Assembly (NCBI GenBank): GCA_949291945.1
Contig: CASEXH010000013.1
Coordinates: forward strand, 1 to 64,000
Direction of reading: 5' to 3'
Origin: an uncultured Bacillota bacterium
Lineage (GTDB): Bacteria; Bacillota; Clostridia; Lachnospirales; Lachnospiraceae
Length of the DNA: 64,000 bases
Shown: positions 15,893 through 24,848 of the stretch, piece after piece
How the letters are laid out: the number at the start of each line of letters is the position of its first letter
Numbering within the stretch: position 1 is the stretch's first letter
Position numbers and translations under genes: made by a program
Notes under the pieces: model-generated
Database searches by the model: none
Seen by the model: the letters and a program-made list of their open reading frames with translations, nothing else
Told to the model about the DNA's origin: nothing

Positions 15893-16765
15893 ATGGAATT
15901 ATTAGAGAGAAATGCACCCTGCTGGTGCGGAAGTGGAAAAAAATATAAAAAATGCCATGAGGCTTTTGATGAGAAGCTGAAAATGTATGAGAATAAGGGG
16001 GTTTTGATTCCGTCTCATGACATTATCAAGACACCGGCACAGATTGAGAAGATAAAGGAAAGTGCAAAGATTAATATAGCGGTTTTGGACTATGTGGCGG
16101 AGCATATACAGGCAGGGATCACTACCCAGGAAATCGACGACTGGGTTTATAAGATCACCACAGAAGCGGGAGCTATCCCGGCGCCTCTGGACTATGAAGG
16201 ATATCCCAAGAGCGTGTGTACTTCCATAAACGATCAGGTCTGCCATGGAATCCCTTCAGAGGAAATAGTGTTGAAAGAGGGAGACATTATTAACGTAGAT
16301 GTGTCTACGATCTTGGACGGATATTTTTCCGATTCTTCCAGAATGTTTTGTATCGGGAATGTAGGACCGGAAAAACAGAGACTGGTAGATGTGACAAAGG
16401 AATGTGTGGAAAAAGGTCTTGCCCAGGTAAAACCATGGGGATTTCTGGGAGATATGAGTCAGGCCGTTTATGATCATGCTCATGCCAACGGCTATTCAGT
16501 AGTCCGGGAGATTGGCGGACATGGGGTAGGCCTGGAGTTTCACGAAGATCCCTGGGTAGGCTATATTGGCAAGGCGGGAACCGGTATGCTTCTGGCGCCG
16601 GGCATGATCTTCACTATTGAGCCTATGATCAACATGGGGAGTCATGAAATTTTTGTAGATGACAGCGATGGCTGGACGGTATATACGGAAGATGGAAAAC
16701 CTTCCGCCCAGTGGGAAATCATGGTGCTGGTCACAGAAGATGGTTATGAGGTTCTTGCCTATTAA
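15893..16765 (+). CDS. map: Methionine aminopeptidase type I with N-terminal SEC-C zinc motif
   Basis: 290 residues. The enzyme removes the initiator Met from new proteins. An N-terminal SEC-C motif (CWCGSGKKYKKCH, residues 10-22) probably binds zinc and helps ribosome docking. The pita-bread catalytic domain follows, with metal ligands in DGYFSDSSRMF, GHGVGLEFHEDP, FTIEPMI and a final Glu in WEIMVLVTEDG. Start SD is AGGAGG at 15880. The next gene starts 2 bases after the stop, so map leads an operon with a pseudouridine synthase and a YgjP-type protease. Confidence 0.93.
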   Translation: MELLERNAPCWCGSGKKYKKCHEAFDEKLKMYENKGVLIPSHDIIKTPAQIEKIKESAKINIAVLDYVAEHIQAGITTQEIDDWVYKITTEAGAIPAPLDYEGYPKSVCTSINDQVCHGIPSEEIVLKEGDIINVDVSTILDGYFSDSSRMFCIGNVGPEKQRLVDVTKECVEKGLAQVKPWGFLGDMSQAVYDHAHANGYSVVREIGGHGVGLEFHEDPWVGYIGKAGTGMLLAPGMIFTIEPMINMGSHEIFVDDSDGWTVYTEDGKPSAQWEIMVLVTEDGYEVLAY

Positions 16766-16767
16766 AT

Positions 16768-17715
16768 ATGAAACAACTGGAATTGATTTTAGATGAAACA
16801 ACCGCTTTTCAACCATTGGAAAAGGTGCTGAAGAATTCTCTGTGTCTCACGAAAAGGCAGATCAGCCAGGCAAAATTCCGGGAAAATGGTATCTGCATTA
16901 ACGGGGAAAAGCGGCGGATCTCCTATGTGGGAAGGCCGGGAGAAATTCTGACTGTCTGCCTGGAGGAAAGTTCAGAAAATACGGGAAAAGTCTTTCCAAT
17001 ACAAGGAAAACTGGAGATCCTTTATGAGGATCCGGATATTCTGGCTGTGAATAAGCCGGCAGGTATGCCCTGCCATCCGGGGCGGGGACATTACCAGGAT
17101 TCTCTGGGAAATCTGGCAGCAGGTCTCTTTGAAAAAAGAGGAGAACCCTGTCCTATCAGGATCATCGGAAGGCTGGACAAGGATACCTCCGGAGTAGTGA
17201 TCCTGGTAAAGAGTCAGGCTGCAGGCGCCCGATTGGGCGAGCAGAAAATGAAAGGAATTTTCCGGAAAGAATATATCGGACTGGTCCAGGGCCATCTGAA
17301 AGAAGCAGAGGGAAGGATCCGGGAGCCTATAGGAAAAATGCCTGGAGAGAAGCTGAAAATGCAGGTGACACCGGAAGGAAAATCCGCAGATACCAGTTAC
17401 CAGGCAGTGAAGTTCCTGGAGAATGGAACACTGACCAGATGGGAGATCTTTACCGGGAGAACGCATCAGATCCGGGTGCATATGGCCTGGTTGGGACATC
17501 CTCTTCTGGGAGACCGGATTTACGGCACAGGGGAAAATCCTTATTTCCCGGGGCTTGCCCTGCATTGCGCAAAGGCGGTATTCCTTCAGCCTTTTACCGG
17601 AGAAAAAGTTGTGATCCATGCCCCGGCGAATGACTGGGGAGAGAGCCTTAAGGCATGGGGCTTTCAGAATGCAGGAATTGGTCCGGAAGGTCCTGGTCAG
17701 GAGTTTTTATCGTGA
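16768..17715 (+). CDS. RluA/RluD-family pseudouridine synthase
   Basis: 315 residues. Converts specific uridines in rRNA or tRNA to pseudouridine. An S4-like segment (residues 25-60, RQISQAKFRENGICING) precedes the catalytic domain, where the motif IIGRLDKDTSG contains the catalytic Asp; TGRTHQIRVHMAWLGHPLLGD is the other hallmark. The usual HRLD is GRLD here, as in several family members. The ATG lies 2 bases after the map stop, and its own stop overlaps the next start (ATGA). The exact target cannot be read from the sequence. Confidence 0.88.
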   Translation: MKQLELILDETTAFQPLEKVLKNSLCLTKRQISQAKFRENGICINGEKRRISYVGRPGEILTVCLEESSENTGKVFPIQGKLEILYEDPDILAVNKPAGMPCHPGRGHYQDSLGNLAAGLFEKRGEPCPIRIIGRLDKDTSGVVILVKSQAAGARLGEQKMKGIFRKEYIGLVQGHLKEAEGRIREPIGKMPGEKLKMQVTPEGKSADTSYQAVKFLENGTLTRWEIFTGRTHQIRVHMAWLGHPLLGDRIYGTGENPYFPGLALHCAKAVFLQPFTGEKVVIHAPANDWGESLKAWGFQNAGIGPEGPGQEFLS

Positions 17716-18287
17716 TGAAAATGCAGATATGGATACAGATAAAAGGCGAAAATATACGGGTGGAAAAAAAGAAGATCAAGAACCTGTATCTTCGGATTTC
17801 TCCTGCAGACGGAGAGATCCGGATTTCTGCCCCGGAGAGAATGGCAATAAAACATATAGAAAATTTTGTACTGGAAAAATGGGACTGGATCCTGGTAACC
17901 AGAGAAAAGCTGGATAGGGTCAGGCGGGAAAAGGATGCCAGCCAGCTTACAGAAGATGAGATGAAAGCGCAAAAAGAGGCGTATAAAAAGAAGCTTTTGG
18001 AAGTTCTGCCCCAGGTGATCCAAAAGTGCGAAAGGATCACAGGACTTCATGCACTGGAATGGAAACTGCGAGATATGAAGACCCGTTGGGGAAGCTGTAA
18101 TATCCAGAAAAAGAGGATCTGGCTGAATATCCAGTTGGCGGCATACCCCCGGGAATGCCTGGAGTATGTAGTGATCCATGAATTGGTCCATCTGCTGGTG
18201 CCGGGTCATGGAAAGGAATTCTGGGCATATATGGACCGTTTTTTCCCTGAATGGAGAAGAGTGCGGAAAGAACTGAACGGAAGATAA
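17715..18287 (+). CDS. YgjP-type zinc metallopeptidase (SprT/M48-like, DUF45)
   Basis: 190 residues. The zinc motif is HELVH with a third His downstream (VIHELVHLLVPGHGKEFW, about residues 153-170), the classical DUF45/YgjP pattern; MKTRWGSC just upstream is also conserved. The physiological substrate is unknown. The ATG at 17715 overlaps the stop of the pseudouridine synthase and has AGGAG at 17699-17703, so it was preferred over an in-frame ATG 60 bases earlier, buried in the previous gene. Confidence 0.85.
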   Translation: MKMQIWIQIKGENIRVEKKKIKNLYLRISPADGEIRISAPERMAIKHIENFVLEKWDWILVTREKLDRVRREKDASQLTEDEMKAQKEAYKKKLLEVLPQVIQKCERITGLHALEWKLRDMKTRWGSCNIQKKRIWLNIQLAAYPRECLEYVVIHELVHLLVPGHGKEFWAYMDRFFPEWRRVRKELNGR

Positions 18288-18356
18288 AAGAAGGGACAGA
18301 AAGGTCCGGCATTAATATAGAATAGGAAGGATATATAAAAGACAGGAGATGAGAGA

Positions 18357-19559
18357 ATGAGTAACGCAGTTGTAACATTGAAAAAAGGTGAAGGGAGAGC
18401 CCTGAAAGCAGGAGGCCCCTGGATTTACGACAATGAGATTGAAAGCATCATGGGAAGCTTTGAGAATGGGGATATTGTGTTGGTCCATGACTTTGATGGG
18501 TATCCTATGGGAAAGGGATTTATCAATCGAAATTCCAAGATCTGCATCCGGATGATGACCAGAAGAAGTGATGTGGAAATTGACCGGGAATTCCTGAAAA
18601 AGAGAGTACAGGATGCCTGGGAATACAGGAAACAGACTGTAGATACCAGCAGCTGCCGGGTAATCTTTGGAGAGGCGGATTTCCTTCCGGGACTGGTGGT
18701 GGACAAGTTTTCTGATGTACTGGTAGTCCAGTCCCTTGCCCTTGGCATCGACCGTGTGAAAGAGACTATCATAGAACTTTTGAAGGAGATCTTGGTAGAA
18801 GACGGGATACAGATCCGGGGTGTCTATGAGCGCAGCGACGCCAAGGTCCGGACCCAGGAAGGTATGGAGAGAGTTAAGGGATTTATAGGAGAACCTTTTG
18901 ATCCCCTGGTAGAAATCATTGAGAACGGCGTGAAATACCAGGTAGATGTAAAGGATGGCCAAAAAACCGGATTTTTCCTGGATCAGAAATATAATCGTCT
19001 GGCAATCCAGAAACTTTGCAAGGGGGCCAGAGTATTAGACTGCTTTACCCATACAGGCTCTTTTGCCCTGAACGCAGGGATCGCCGGAGCAGCGGAAGTC
19101 ACAGGGGTAGACGCCTCGGAGCTGGCTGTTCATCAGGCGGAGGAAAATGCGAAGCTCAATGGACTGGGAGACCGGGTAAAATTTATCTGTGAAGATGTTT
19201 TTGAACTTCTTCCGGAGCTGGAGAAAAAGGGCGAGAAATATGATGTGGTGATCCTGGACCCTCCGGCCTTTACCAAGTCCAGGAATTCTATCAAAAATGC
19301 AGTCCGGGGATACCGGGAGATTAATCTGCGGGCTATGAAGCTGGTGAAAGACAGAGGATTTCTGGCAACCTGTTCCTGCTCCCATTTCATGGATTATGAA
19401 TTGTTTACCCAGACCATCGGCCAGGCGGCCAGGAATGCTCATAAGCGTCTGCGCCAGGTGGAATTCAGAACCCAGGCGCCGGATCATCCGATATTATGGG
19501 GCGCAGGGGATTCTTATTATCTGAAGTTTTATATTTTTCAGGTAGCAGACGAAAATTGA
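18357..19559 (+). CDS. RlmI-family class I rRNA methyltransferase with PUA domain
   Basis: 400 residues. An N-terminal PUA-like RNA-binding domain (1-75) is followed by an EEHEE-like linker and a Rossmann methyltransferase: SAM loop VLDCFTHTGSFALNAG near residue 225 and catalytic ILDPPAFTKSR near 300, with CSCS near 340 as the second cysteine region. E. coli RlmI makes m5C1962 in 23S rRNA; the same target is likely but not proven. Separated by 69 bases from the YgjP gene, with its own SD. Confidence 0.87.
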   Translation: MSNAVVTLKKGEGRALKAGGPWIYDNEIESIMGSFENGDIVLVHDFDGYPMGKGFINRNSKICIRMMTRRSDVEIDREFLKKRVQDAWEYRKQTVDTSSCRVIFGEADFLPGLVVDKFSDVLVVQSLALGIDRVKETIIELLKEILVEDGIQIRGVYERSDAKVRTQEGMERVKGFIGEPFDPLVEIIENGVKYQVDVKDGQKTGFFLDQKYNRLAIQKLCKGARVLDCFTHTGSFALNAGIAGAAEVTGVDASELAVHQAEENAKLNGLGDRVKFICEDVFELLPELEKKGEKYDVVILDPPAFTKSRNSIKNAVRGYREINLRAMKLVKDRGFLATCSCSHFMDYELFTQTIGQAARNAHKRLRQVEFRTQAPDHPILWGAGDSYYLKFYIFQVADEN

Positions 19560-19732
19560 ATGGCATAAAATACAAAAATCCTTAAAGCTGCGGAGAACAA
19601 TAATCGGGGGAAAATTATACTTACCTGCTTTCCTCCATAGAAAACTCTGCTTTGAAAGCTAGACTCAGCGGTTTGATGTAGCCGGTTGGCTGCTTAATCA
19701 GAAAATAGATAAGAAATTCAGGTGAGGTTAGA

Positions 19733-20941
19733 ATGGAAAAGAAAAAATATGTTTTTCGTAAGGAATTTAATGAATGGCTTGAAGAAAGAGAACCTTTGTG
19801 CTATTCAAAAGTGAATGACGGCATTGCTGTTTACGGAGGCTCATTGGTAGGGTCAGGGTTTGTTCCATATGGAAATGGAATTACTTTGCCAGGTGAAATC
19901 GATGGCTTACCGGTAACGGAATTAAATGGCTGTTTCGAAAGTAAAGAATTAGATTATATTGAAACAGTCGGACTTAAAAGGGCCTTTTTGAAAATAGTGA
20001 GCCTTAAAAGAAAAAGATCATATAGTTCTCAAAAAAATGAGCTAAATGATGATTCACTACAATCTCTGATCAATGTGCTTATGGAGAAGGGCTCGGACAG
20101 CGATGAAATTCGATGTCATAGTCCCCATATATATGGCTCGTCTGAGGGCCTAAAATATATGGAAATTGTTTATGAGGCTGGGATTATGCATCTGGATTCT
20201 TTTAGAGGGTGCAGCTATTTATATAAAGTTTTTTTTAATGGCAAGGTGAAAGATGATATAGATTGGGAATATGGATCTTTTGAACGGGGAATCTTTCAAG
20301 ACTGTCTTAATTTACAGGAAGTATACGGCACATTTGAGGGATATACAACCTCCGGTTCGATTTTTGAAAACTGTATTTCATTGACTCATGCTCCAAAGAT
20401 CAAAGTAAAACGTTTACTGAATAGAGATTTTTATAATTGTGTGCGATTGCCACTAGTTCATCTTTCAAATGGACTTCAGTATATTGGCACAGAAACATTC
20501 GCTCAATGCCATTCACTGAAAGATATTTATATACCAGATACAGTCAATGAATTTGGAGAATATGTTTTTCGTGATTGCAAAAATTTAGAAACAATACACT
20601 TGCCAGATGGTTTAAACCGGATAAATAAAGGGATTTTTTATGGCTGTGTTTCTTTGAATAAAGTTTTTTTACCTGATGACATTGAAGTGATTGATGAAGA
20701 GGCATTTATGGGTTGCAGTATGCTTTCCAGTCCGTGGATCCCGAAGAATCTTCGAAAAATAGGAGCTCGGGCATTTAAGGGATGTCTTAGGATGAAACGT
20801 ATTTTTATACCAGAAATGGTTACAAGTATAGGTGAACAGGCTTTTGAAGGCTGTCCTGAATTAGTAATAGTATGTGCTGAAGGCTCTGTTGCGCATCAAT
20901 ATGCTATTGCTAATAAAATAGCTATTGAAGTCCGGAAATGA
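19733..20941 (+). CDS. BspA-type leucine-rich-repeat protein, cytoplasmic
   Basis: 402 residues. The second half contains LRR_5 (BspA/TpLRR) units of about 23 residues, such as IGTETFAQCHSLKDIYIP, FGEYVFRDCKNLETIHLP, INKGIFYGCVSLNKVFLP and IGARAFKGCLRMKRIFIP. No signal peptide, anchor or membrane segment is visible, unlike most surface BspA proteins, so it is probably intracellular or a fragment moved from a larger protein. The gene is distinctly more AT-rich than its neighbours, which suggests recent transfer. The 173 bases before it hold no recognisable element. Confidence 0.75.
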   Translation: MEKKKYVFRKEFNEWLEEREPLCYSKVNDGIAVYGGSLVGSGFVPYGNGITLPGEIDGLPVTELNGCFESKELDYIETVGLKRAFLKIVSLKRKRSYSSQKNELNDDSLQSLINVLMEKGSDSDEIRCHSPHIYGSSEGLKYMEIVYEAGIMHLDSFRGCSYLYKVFFNGKVKDDIDWEYGSFERGIFQDCLNLQEVYGTFEGYTTSGSIFENCISLTHAPKIKVKRLLNRDFYNCVRLPLVHLSNGLQYIGTETFAQCHSLKDIYIPDTVNEFGEYVFRDCKNLETIHLPDGLNRINKGIFYGCVSLNKVFLPDDIEVIDEEAFMGCSMLSSPWIPKNLRKIGARAFKGCLRMKRIFIPEMVTSIGEQAFEGCPELVIVCAEGSVAHQYAIANKIAIEVRK

Positions 20942-20957
20942 TGTAAATAAAAAATCA

Positions 20958-20986
20958 TTGACTTTTTTTACCATTGATGTTATGTT
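20958..20986 (+). promoter_or_regulatory. Promoter of the ZTP riboswitch transcript
   Basis: TTGACT at 20958-20963 and TATGTT at 20981-20986, 17-base spacer; transcription would begin right at the riboswitch P1 stem. Confidence 0.6.
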
Positions 20987-20990
20987 TTAA

Positions 20991-21085
20991 GTGCTTATAT
21001 GACTGACGGAAGTGGAAATGACCACGGGAAGTATAAGCGAGGGAAGCCGACCGTCTGGGCACAATGCTCGGATAGTGGGCTTTTT
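20991..21085 (+). promoter_or_regulatory. ZTP (pfl) riboswitch controlling purO and AICAR transformylase
   Basis: The sequence matches the pfl/ZTP layout. P1 is GCTTATA (20993-20999) paired with TATAAGC (21032-21038). P2 is GTGG (21012-21015) with CCAC (21022-21025). The conserved GACTGACGG lies between them, and the 3' domain has CCGACCGTCTGGGC. GACGG at 21004-21008 can pair with CCGTC at 21051-21055, the expected pseudoknot. A T run (TTTTTT, from 21081) follows. ZTP riboswitches sense ZMP/ZTP, which build up when 10-formyl-THF is short, and turn on genes for using ZMP. The two genes downstream do exactly that. Confidence 0.85.
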
Positions 21086-21165
21086 TCTATGGAAAAGTTC
21101 CGAAAACTTTTCTGTAGGATTACCCTTACTGTTGTTTATTAATTATCTGAAAAGGAGAGAAATTC

Positions 21166-21879
21166 ATGAAGATGCTGTCATTGTCAGAAGAACTGAAGAA
21201 CAATGCATATCCGGGGAGAGGGATCGTCCTTGGCAAAACACCGGATGGAAAGAAGGCCGTAGCCGCTTATTTCATTATGGGAAGGAGCAGCAACAGCAGG
21301 AACCGTGTATTTGTAGAAGACGGAGAAGGAATCCGTACCCAGGCATTTGACCCTTCAAAAATGGAAGACCCCAGCCTGATCATCTATGCACCGGTACGGG
21401 TACTGGGAAACAAAACCATTGTAACCAACGGGGATCAGACAGATACCATATACGAGGGCATGGACAAACAGATGACATTTGAGCAGTCTTTAAGAAGCCG
21501 TGAGTTTGAGCCTGACGGACCAAACTACACACCTAGAATTTCTGGAATTATGCATATTGAAAACGGACATTATAATTATGCCATGTCTATTTTAAAGAGC
21601 AACAACGGAGATCCAAAATCCTGCTGCAGATTTACTTTTGCCTATGAGAATCCTGCTGACGGAGAAGGACGTTTTATCCATACTTACATGCATGACGGAA
21701 ATCCTCTTCCAAGTTTTGAGGGAGAGCCCAAACCGGTGGCGATTTCCGGTGATATCGATGCCTTTACCAAGGAAGTATGGGAGAGCCTGAATGAGGAGAA
21801 TAAGGTATCTCTCTTTGTTCGTTTTATTGACATTGAGACAGGAAAATACGAGACAAAGATTGTTAATAAAAACCAGTAA
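21166..21879 (+). CDS. purO: IMP cyclohydrolase, archaeal PurO type
   Basis: 237 residues. Closes FAICAR to IMP, the last step of purine synthesis. Most bacteria do this with the N-terminal domain of PurH; here it is a separate protein of the PF07826 family, recognised by YPGRGIVLGKTPDGK, YFIMGRSSNSRNRVF and a long alpha/beta body that includes GIMHIENGHYNYAMSI. SD AAAGGAGAG is at 21151. It is the first gene under the ZTP riboswitch and is followed 68 bases later by the transformylase half. Confidence 0.87.
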   Translation: MKMLSLSEELKNNAYPGRGIVLGKTPDGKKAVAAYFIMGRSSNSRNRVFVEDGEGIRTQAFDPSKMEDPSLIIYAPVRVLGNKTIVTNGDQTDTIYEGMDKQMTFEQSLRSREFEPDGPNYTPRISGIMHIENGHYNYAMSILKSNNGDPKSCCRFTFAYENPADGEGRFIHTYMHDGNPLPSFEGEPKPVAISGDIDAFTKEVWESLNEENKVSLFVRFIDIETGKYETKIVNKNQ

Positions 21880-21947
21880 CAGATTTTCAAAAGGGGAAAA
21901 TACAGAAATCCGGAATGATCCGGGACCACAGAAAGGAAGTTAGAATT

Positions 21948-23132
21948 ATGAAAGAATTAGCTCTGAAATACGGTTGTAATCCAAACCAGAAACCATCTAA
22001 GATTTATATGGCAGACGGCTCTGACCTGCCTATCAAAGTTCTCAGCGGAAAGCCGGGATACATTAATTTCCTGGATGCTTTTAACGGCTGGCAGCTTGTA
22101 AGAGATTTAAAGAAGGCTACCGGGCTTCCGGCGGCAACTTCATTTAAACATGTATCTCCTGCCGGCGCTTCTGTGGGACTTCCTCTTACAGAGACTCTGG
22201 CAAAAATCTACTGGGTAAATGATATGGACTGGCAGAAATTCTCACCTCTTGCCTGTGCTTATGCAAGAGCCAGAGGCGCTGACCGTATGTCATCTTTTGG
22301 AGATTTTATTGCCCTGTCTGATGTTTGCGACAAGGATACTGCCATGCTGATTAAGAGGGAAGTTTCCGACGGCGTTATCGCTCCGGGCTATACTCAGGAG
22401 GCTCTGGATATCCTTGCTCTAAAGAAGAAAGGCAATTACAATGTGATCCAGATCGACCAGGAATTCGTACCGGCTCCTCTGGAGCATAAGGAAGTTTATG
22501 GCATAACTTTTGAACAGGGCCGTCAGGAACTGGCTATTGACGATGAATTGATCTCCAACATTGTAACAGAGAATAAAGAGCTGACAGAAGAAGCTAAGAG
22601 AGATATGAAGATCTCACTGATCATTCTGAAATATACCCAGTCCAACTCTGTCTGCTATGTAAAAGACGGTCAGGCCATCGGCGTTGGCGCCGGGCAGCAG
22701 TCTCGCGTGCACTGCACCCGTCTGGCAGGACAGAAAGCAGACAACTGGTGGCTGAGACAGTGCCCCAAGGTATTGGAGCTTCCATTTAAAGATACCATCA
22801 GCCGTGCAGAAAGAGACAATGCCATTGATGTGTATATCGGCGAAGAATATATGGATGTTCTGGCTGACGGAGCATGGGAGAAGACCTTTACAGAGAAACC
22901 GGAAGTATTCACCAGAGAAGAAAAGAGAGCATGGCTGGATAAGATGACAGAGGTAACTCTGGGATCAGACGCATTCTTCCCCTTCTCAGACAATATTGAG
23001 AGAGCACATAAGAGCGGTGTAAAATATGTGGCAGAGCCAGGGGGATCTGTCCGTGACGATGCTGTGATCGAGACTTGCAATAAATACAATATGGTAATGG
23101 CATTTACCGGAATCCGTCTGTTCCATCACTAA
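21948..23132 (+). CDS. AICAR transformylase lacking the cyclohydrolase domain
   Basis: 394 residues. Formylates AICAR (ZMP) to FAICAR using 10-formyl-THF. It corresponds to the C-terminal two-thirds of PurH, with FKHVSPAGASVG (substrate-binding Lys-His), YARARGADRMSSFGD, the NSVCYVKDGQAIGVGAGQQSR block and the end motif FTGIRLFHH. The MGS/cyclohydrolase domain is absent, and PurO upstream supplies that step. The start at 21948 is preceded by AAAGGAAG; an earlier ATG at 21915 lacks an SD. The call is to the stand-alone, PurH-related transformylase common in Clostridia. Confidence 0.88.
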   Translation: MKELALKYGCNPNQKPSKIYMADGSDLPIKVLSGKPGYINFLDAFNGWQLVRDLKKATGLPAATSFKHVSPAGASVGLPLTETLAKIYWVNDMDWQKFSPLACAYARARGADRMSSFGDFIALSDVCDKDTAMLIKREVSDGVIAPGYTQEALDILALKKKGNYNVIQIDQEFVPAPLEHKEVYGITFEQGRQELAIDDELISNIVTENKELTEEAKRDMKISLIILKYTQSNSVCYVKDGQAIGVGAGQQSRVHCTRLAGQKADNWWLRQCPKVLELPFKDTISRAERDNAIDVYIGEEYMDVLADGAWEKTFTEKPEVFTREEKRAWLDKMTEVTLGSDAFFPFSDNIERAHKSGVKYVAEPGGSVRDDAVIETCNKYNMVMAFTGIRLFHH

Positions 23133-23289
23133 AAACGGTTGAGGGGGTTGTGAAAATCTGGGTCATTTCCACCATAAAATATCTTGATGAATTGTCAATT
23201 TTTTCAAGGAAAATGTCAGGAATTTTACTTGAAGTAAGGGGAAACGGGGATTATAATTAGGCTATCATTATAAAGACTAGAGAAGTAGT

Positions 23290-23319
23290 AAGGCTGCCGA
23301 GACAAACAGCGGCAGCCTT
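23290..23319 (+). other. Hairpin just before the dehydrogenase start
   Basis: A 10-bp perfect stem (AAGGCTGCCG / CGGCAGCCTT) with a 10-base loop, 21 bases before the ATG and next to the SD (AGGAGG). No T run follows. It may terminate the purine operon weakly or control translation of the dehydrogenase. The rest of 23133-23289 is AT-rich with nothing recognisable. Confidence 0.5.
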
Positions 23320-23340
23320 ATAAAACAGGAGGTATGGATT

Positions 23341-24390
23341 ATGGAAGGCAAAATGAAAGTGGCGGTAATGACCGACATTCAGAAGATTGAATTTGAAGAA
23401 AGACCTATTCCAACACCTAAGGATGATGAGGTGCTGGTAAAGCTGGATTATGTGGGAATCTGCGGTTCAGACCTTCACTACTACGAGACAGGAGCTATTG
23501 GTGATTTTGTTGTAAAACCACCCTTTGTTTTAGGCCACGAGCCAGGGGGGGTAGTAGTAGAAGTTGGTAAAAATGTAAAACACCTTCAGGTAGGAGACAG
23601 AGTAGCCCTTGAGCCGGGAAAGACCTGCGGACACTGTGAATTCTGCAAGGAAGGCAAGTATAATCTCTGTCCGGATGTGATCTTTTTCGCAACTCCTCCG
23701 GTAGATGGGGTATTTCAGGAGTATGTTGCTCATGAGGCAGATCTTTGCTTTAAACTGCCGGACAATGTCAGCACATTGGAAGGCGCACTGATCGAGCCTC
23801 TGGCAGTAGGATTCCATGCAGCTATCCAGGGAGACGCCCATCTGGGGCAGAAGGCGGTCGTTATGGGGGCAGGCTGTATCGGTCTGGTATCCATGATGGC
23901 TTTGAAGGCCAGAGGTGTCAGTGAAGTCTATGTGGTTGACGTTATGGACAAACGTCTGGACAAGGCTATGGAACTGGGTGCTACCGGAGTTATCAACGGC
24001 ATGAAAGAAGATGTTGTAGCAAAGGTACGGGAGCTGACAGATGGTAAGGGAACAGATCTGGTCATTGAGACTGCAGGCTCTGAGATCACTTCCAGACAGG
24101 CTATTGAGATTGCTAAGAACGGTTCTACAATTGTGTTTGTAGGATACAGCAAGAGCGGCGAGGTGACCCTGCCTATGAGTGTTGCCCTGAATAAAGAGCT
24201 GACTTTCAAGACCGTATTCCGCTACAGAAATATTTATCCTATGGCCATTCAGGCAGTAGCTGACGGAAAGGTAAATCTGAAAGGTATTGTTACCAAAGAA
24301 TATCCTCTGGATCAGGCAGATATTGCCATGGATGAGTCCATTAAGAACAAAGCGGATATTGTGAAAGCAGTCATCCGGATCCACGACTGA
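23341..24390 (+). CDS. Zinc-dependent sorbitol/xylitol-type dehydrogenase (MDR family)
   Basis: 349 residues. An NAD-dependent oxidoreductase of the sorbitol/xylitol/L-iditol group. The catalytic zinc ligands are in [13 protein letters not shown] and GHEPGG; the structural zinc site is [15 protein letters not shown] (about residues 99-113). The Rossmann motif is [13 protein letters not shown] near residue 178, with Asp at the end of the second strand (VVDVMD), which favours NAD over NADP. Substrate is inferred from family. It stands alone between a leader hairpin and a terminator. Confidence 0.87.
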   Translation: MEGKMKVAVMTDIQKIEFEERPIPTPKDDEVLVKLDYVGICGSDLHYYETGAIGDFVVKPPFVLGHEPGGVVVEVGKNVKHLQVGDRVALEPGKTCGHCEFCKEGKYNLCPDVIFFATPPVDGVFQEYVAHEADLCFKLPDNVSTLEGALIEPLAVGFHAAIQGDAHLGQKAVVMGAGCIGLVSMMALKARGVSEVYVVDVMDKRLDKAMELGATGVINGMKEDVVAKVRELTDGKGTDLVIETAGSEITSRQAIEIAKNGSTIVFVGYSKSGEVTLPMSVALNKELTFKTVFRYRNIYPMAIQAVADGKVNLKGIVTKEYPLDQADIAMDESIKNKADIVKAVIRIHD

Positions 24391-24420
24391 GATCAAAACT
24401 GAAAAGAAAATTACATAAGA

Positions 24421-24482
24421 AAAGCTGTCCCATAGATCTTAAGCAGAAAGCTGCTGTGGATTGATTTACGGGACAGCTTTTT
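24421..24482. terminator. Bidirectional terminator with a second internal hairpin
   Basis: AAAAGCTGTCCC pairs with GGGACAGCTTTT (12 bp) around a 38-base loop that itself contains AGCAG/CTGCT. A and T tracts flank it. Confidence 0.75.
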
Positions 24483-24709
24483 CAGTTGGGAATGGATGGA
24501 TAAAACCTTCCGGCAGGACAGTATGTGTCAATGGCTCGGCGGACTTCCTGGCGTATCTGTTCTTCTGTGATGTTTTCTATGTCAATTTTGGGACCGTCAA
24601 TGCCGCCTACCATAGCCAGTTTCCCTCCCGTGATCCGCTGGATCGCCACCATATCGGTGACAATAGGCTGGCGATGCAGTCTGCATGATGCATGTAGATC
24701 ATGCCTCAT
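24482..24709 (-). pseudogene. C-terminal fragment of a uroporphyrinogen-decarboxylase-family protein
   Basis: A 75-codon frame whose last 50 residues read like the C-terminal part of URO-D/MtaA-type methyltransferases: ITGGKLAMVGGIDG, then NITEEQIRQEVRRAID, then FYPSIPN. Everything N-terminal to this is missing: upstream on the minus strand lies the ddh promoter, so about four-fifths of the gene is gone. It has no SD. A full-length family member of a different subtype lies at 48887-49948. Probably a decaying remnant. Confidence 0.6.
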
Positions 24710-24762
24710 TCGTGAATGGTATTAACGGCAATTAAAACAAAGTGATCACCGCTAATTCTGCA

Positions 24763-24790
24763 TTGACAAAGCCTATCAATTTGATATACT
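24763..24790 (+). promoter_or_regulatory. Promoter of ddh
   Basis: A perfect TTGACA at 24763-24768 and TATACT at 24785-24790 with a 16-base spacer. Confidence 0.75.
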
Positions 24791-24848
24791 TTGAAAGTGG
24801 CGGAAAATTTTCTGCCGGAGATTTTACGAAGAGATAGGAGAATGAGAT

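Noticed and set aside
23530..24396. 288-codon frame antisense to the dehydrogenase
   Set aside because: The sense strand is a full-length zinc dehydrogenase with all metal ligands; the antisense frame is incidental.
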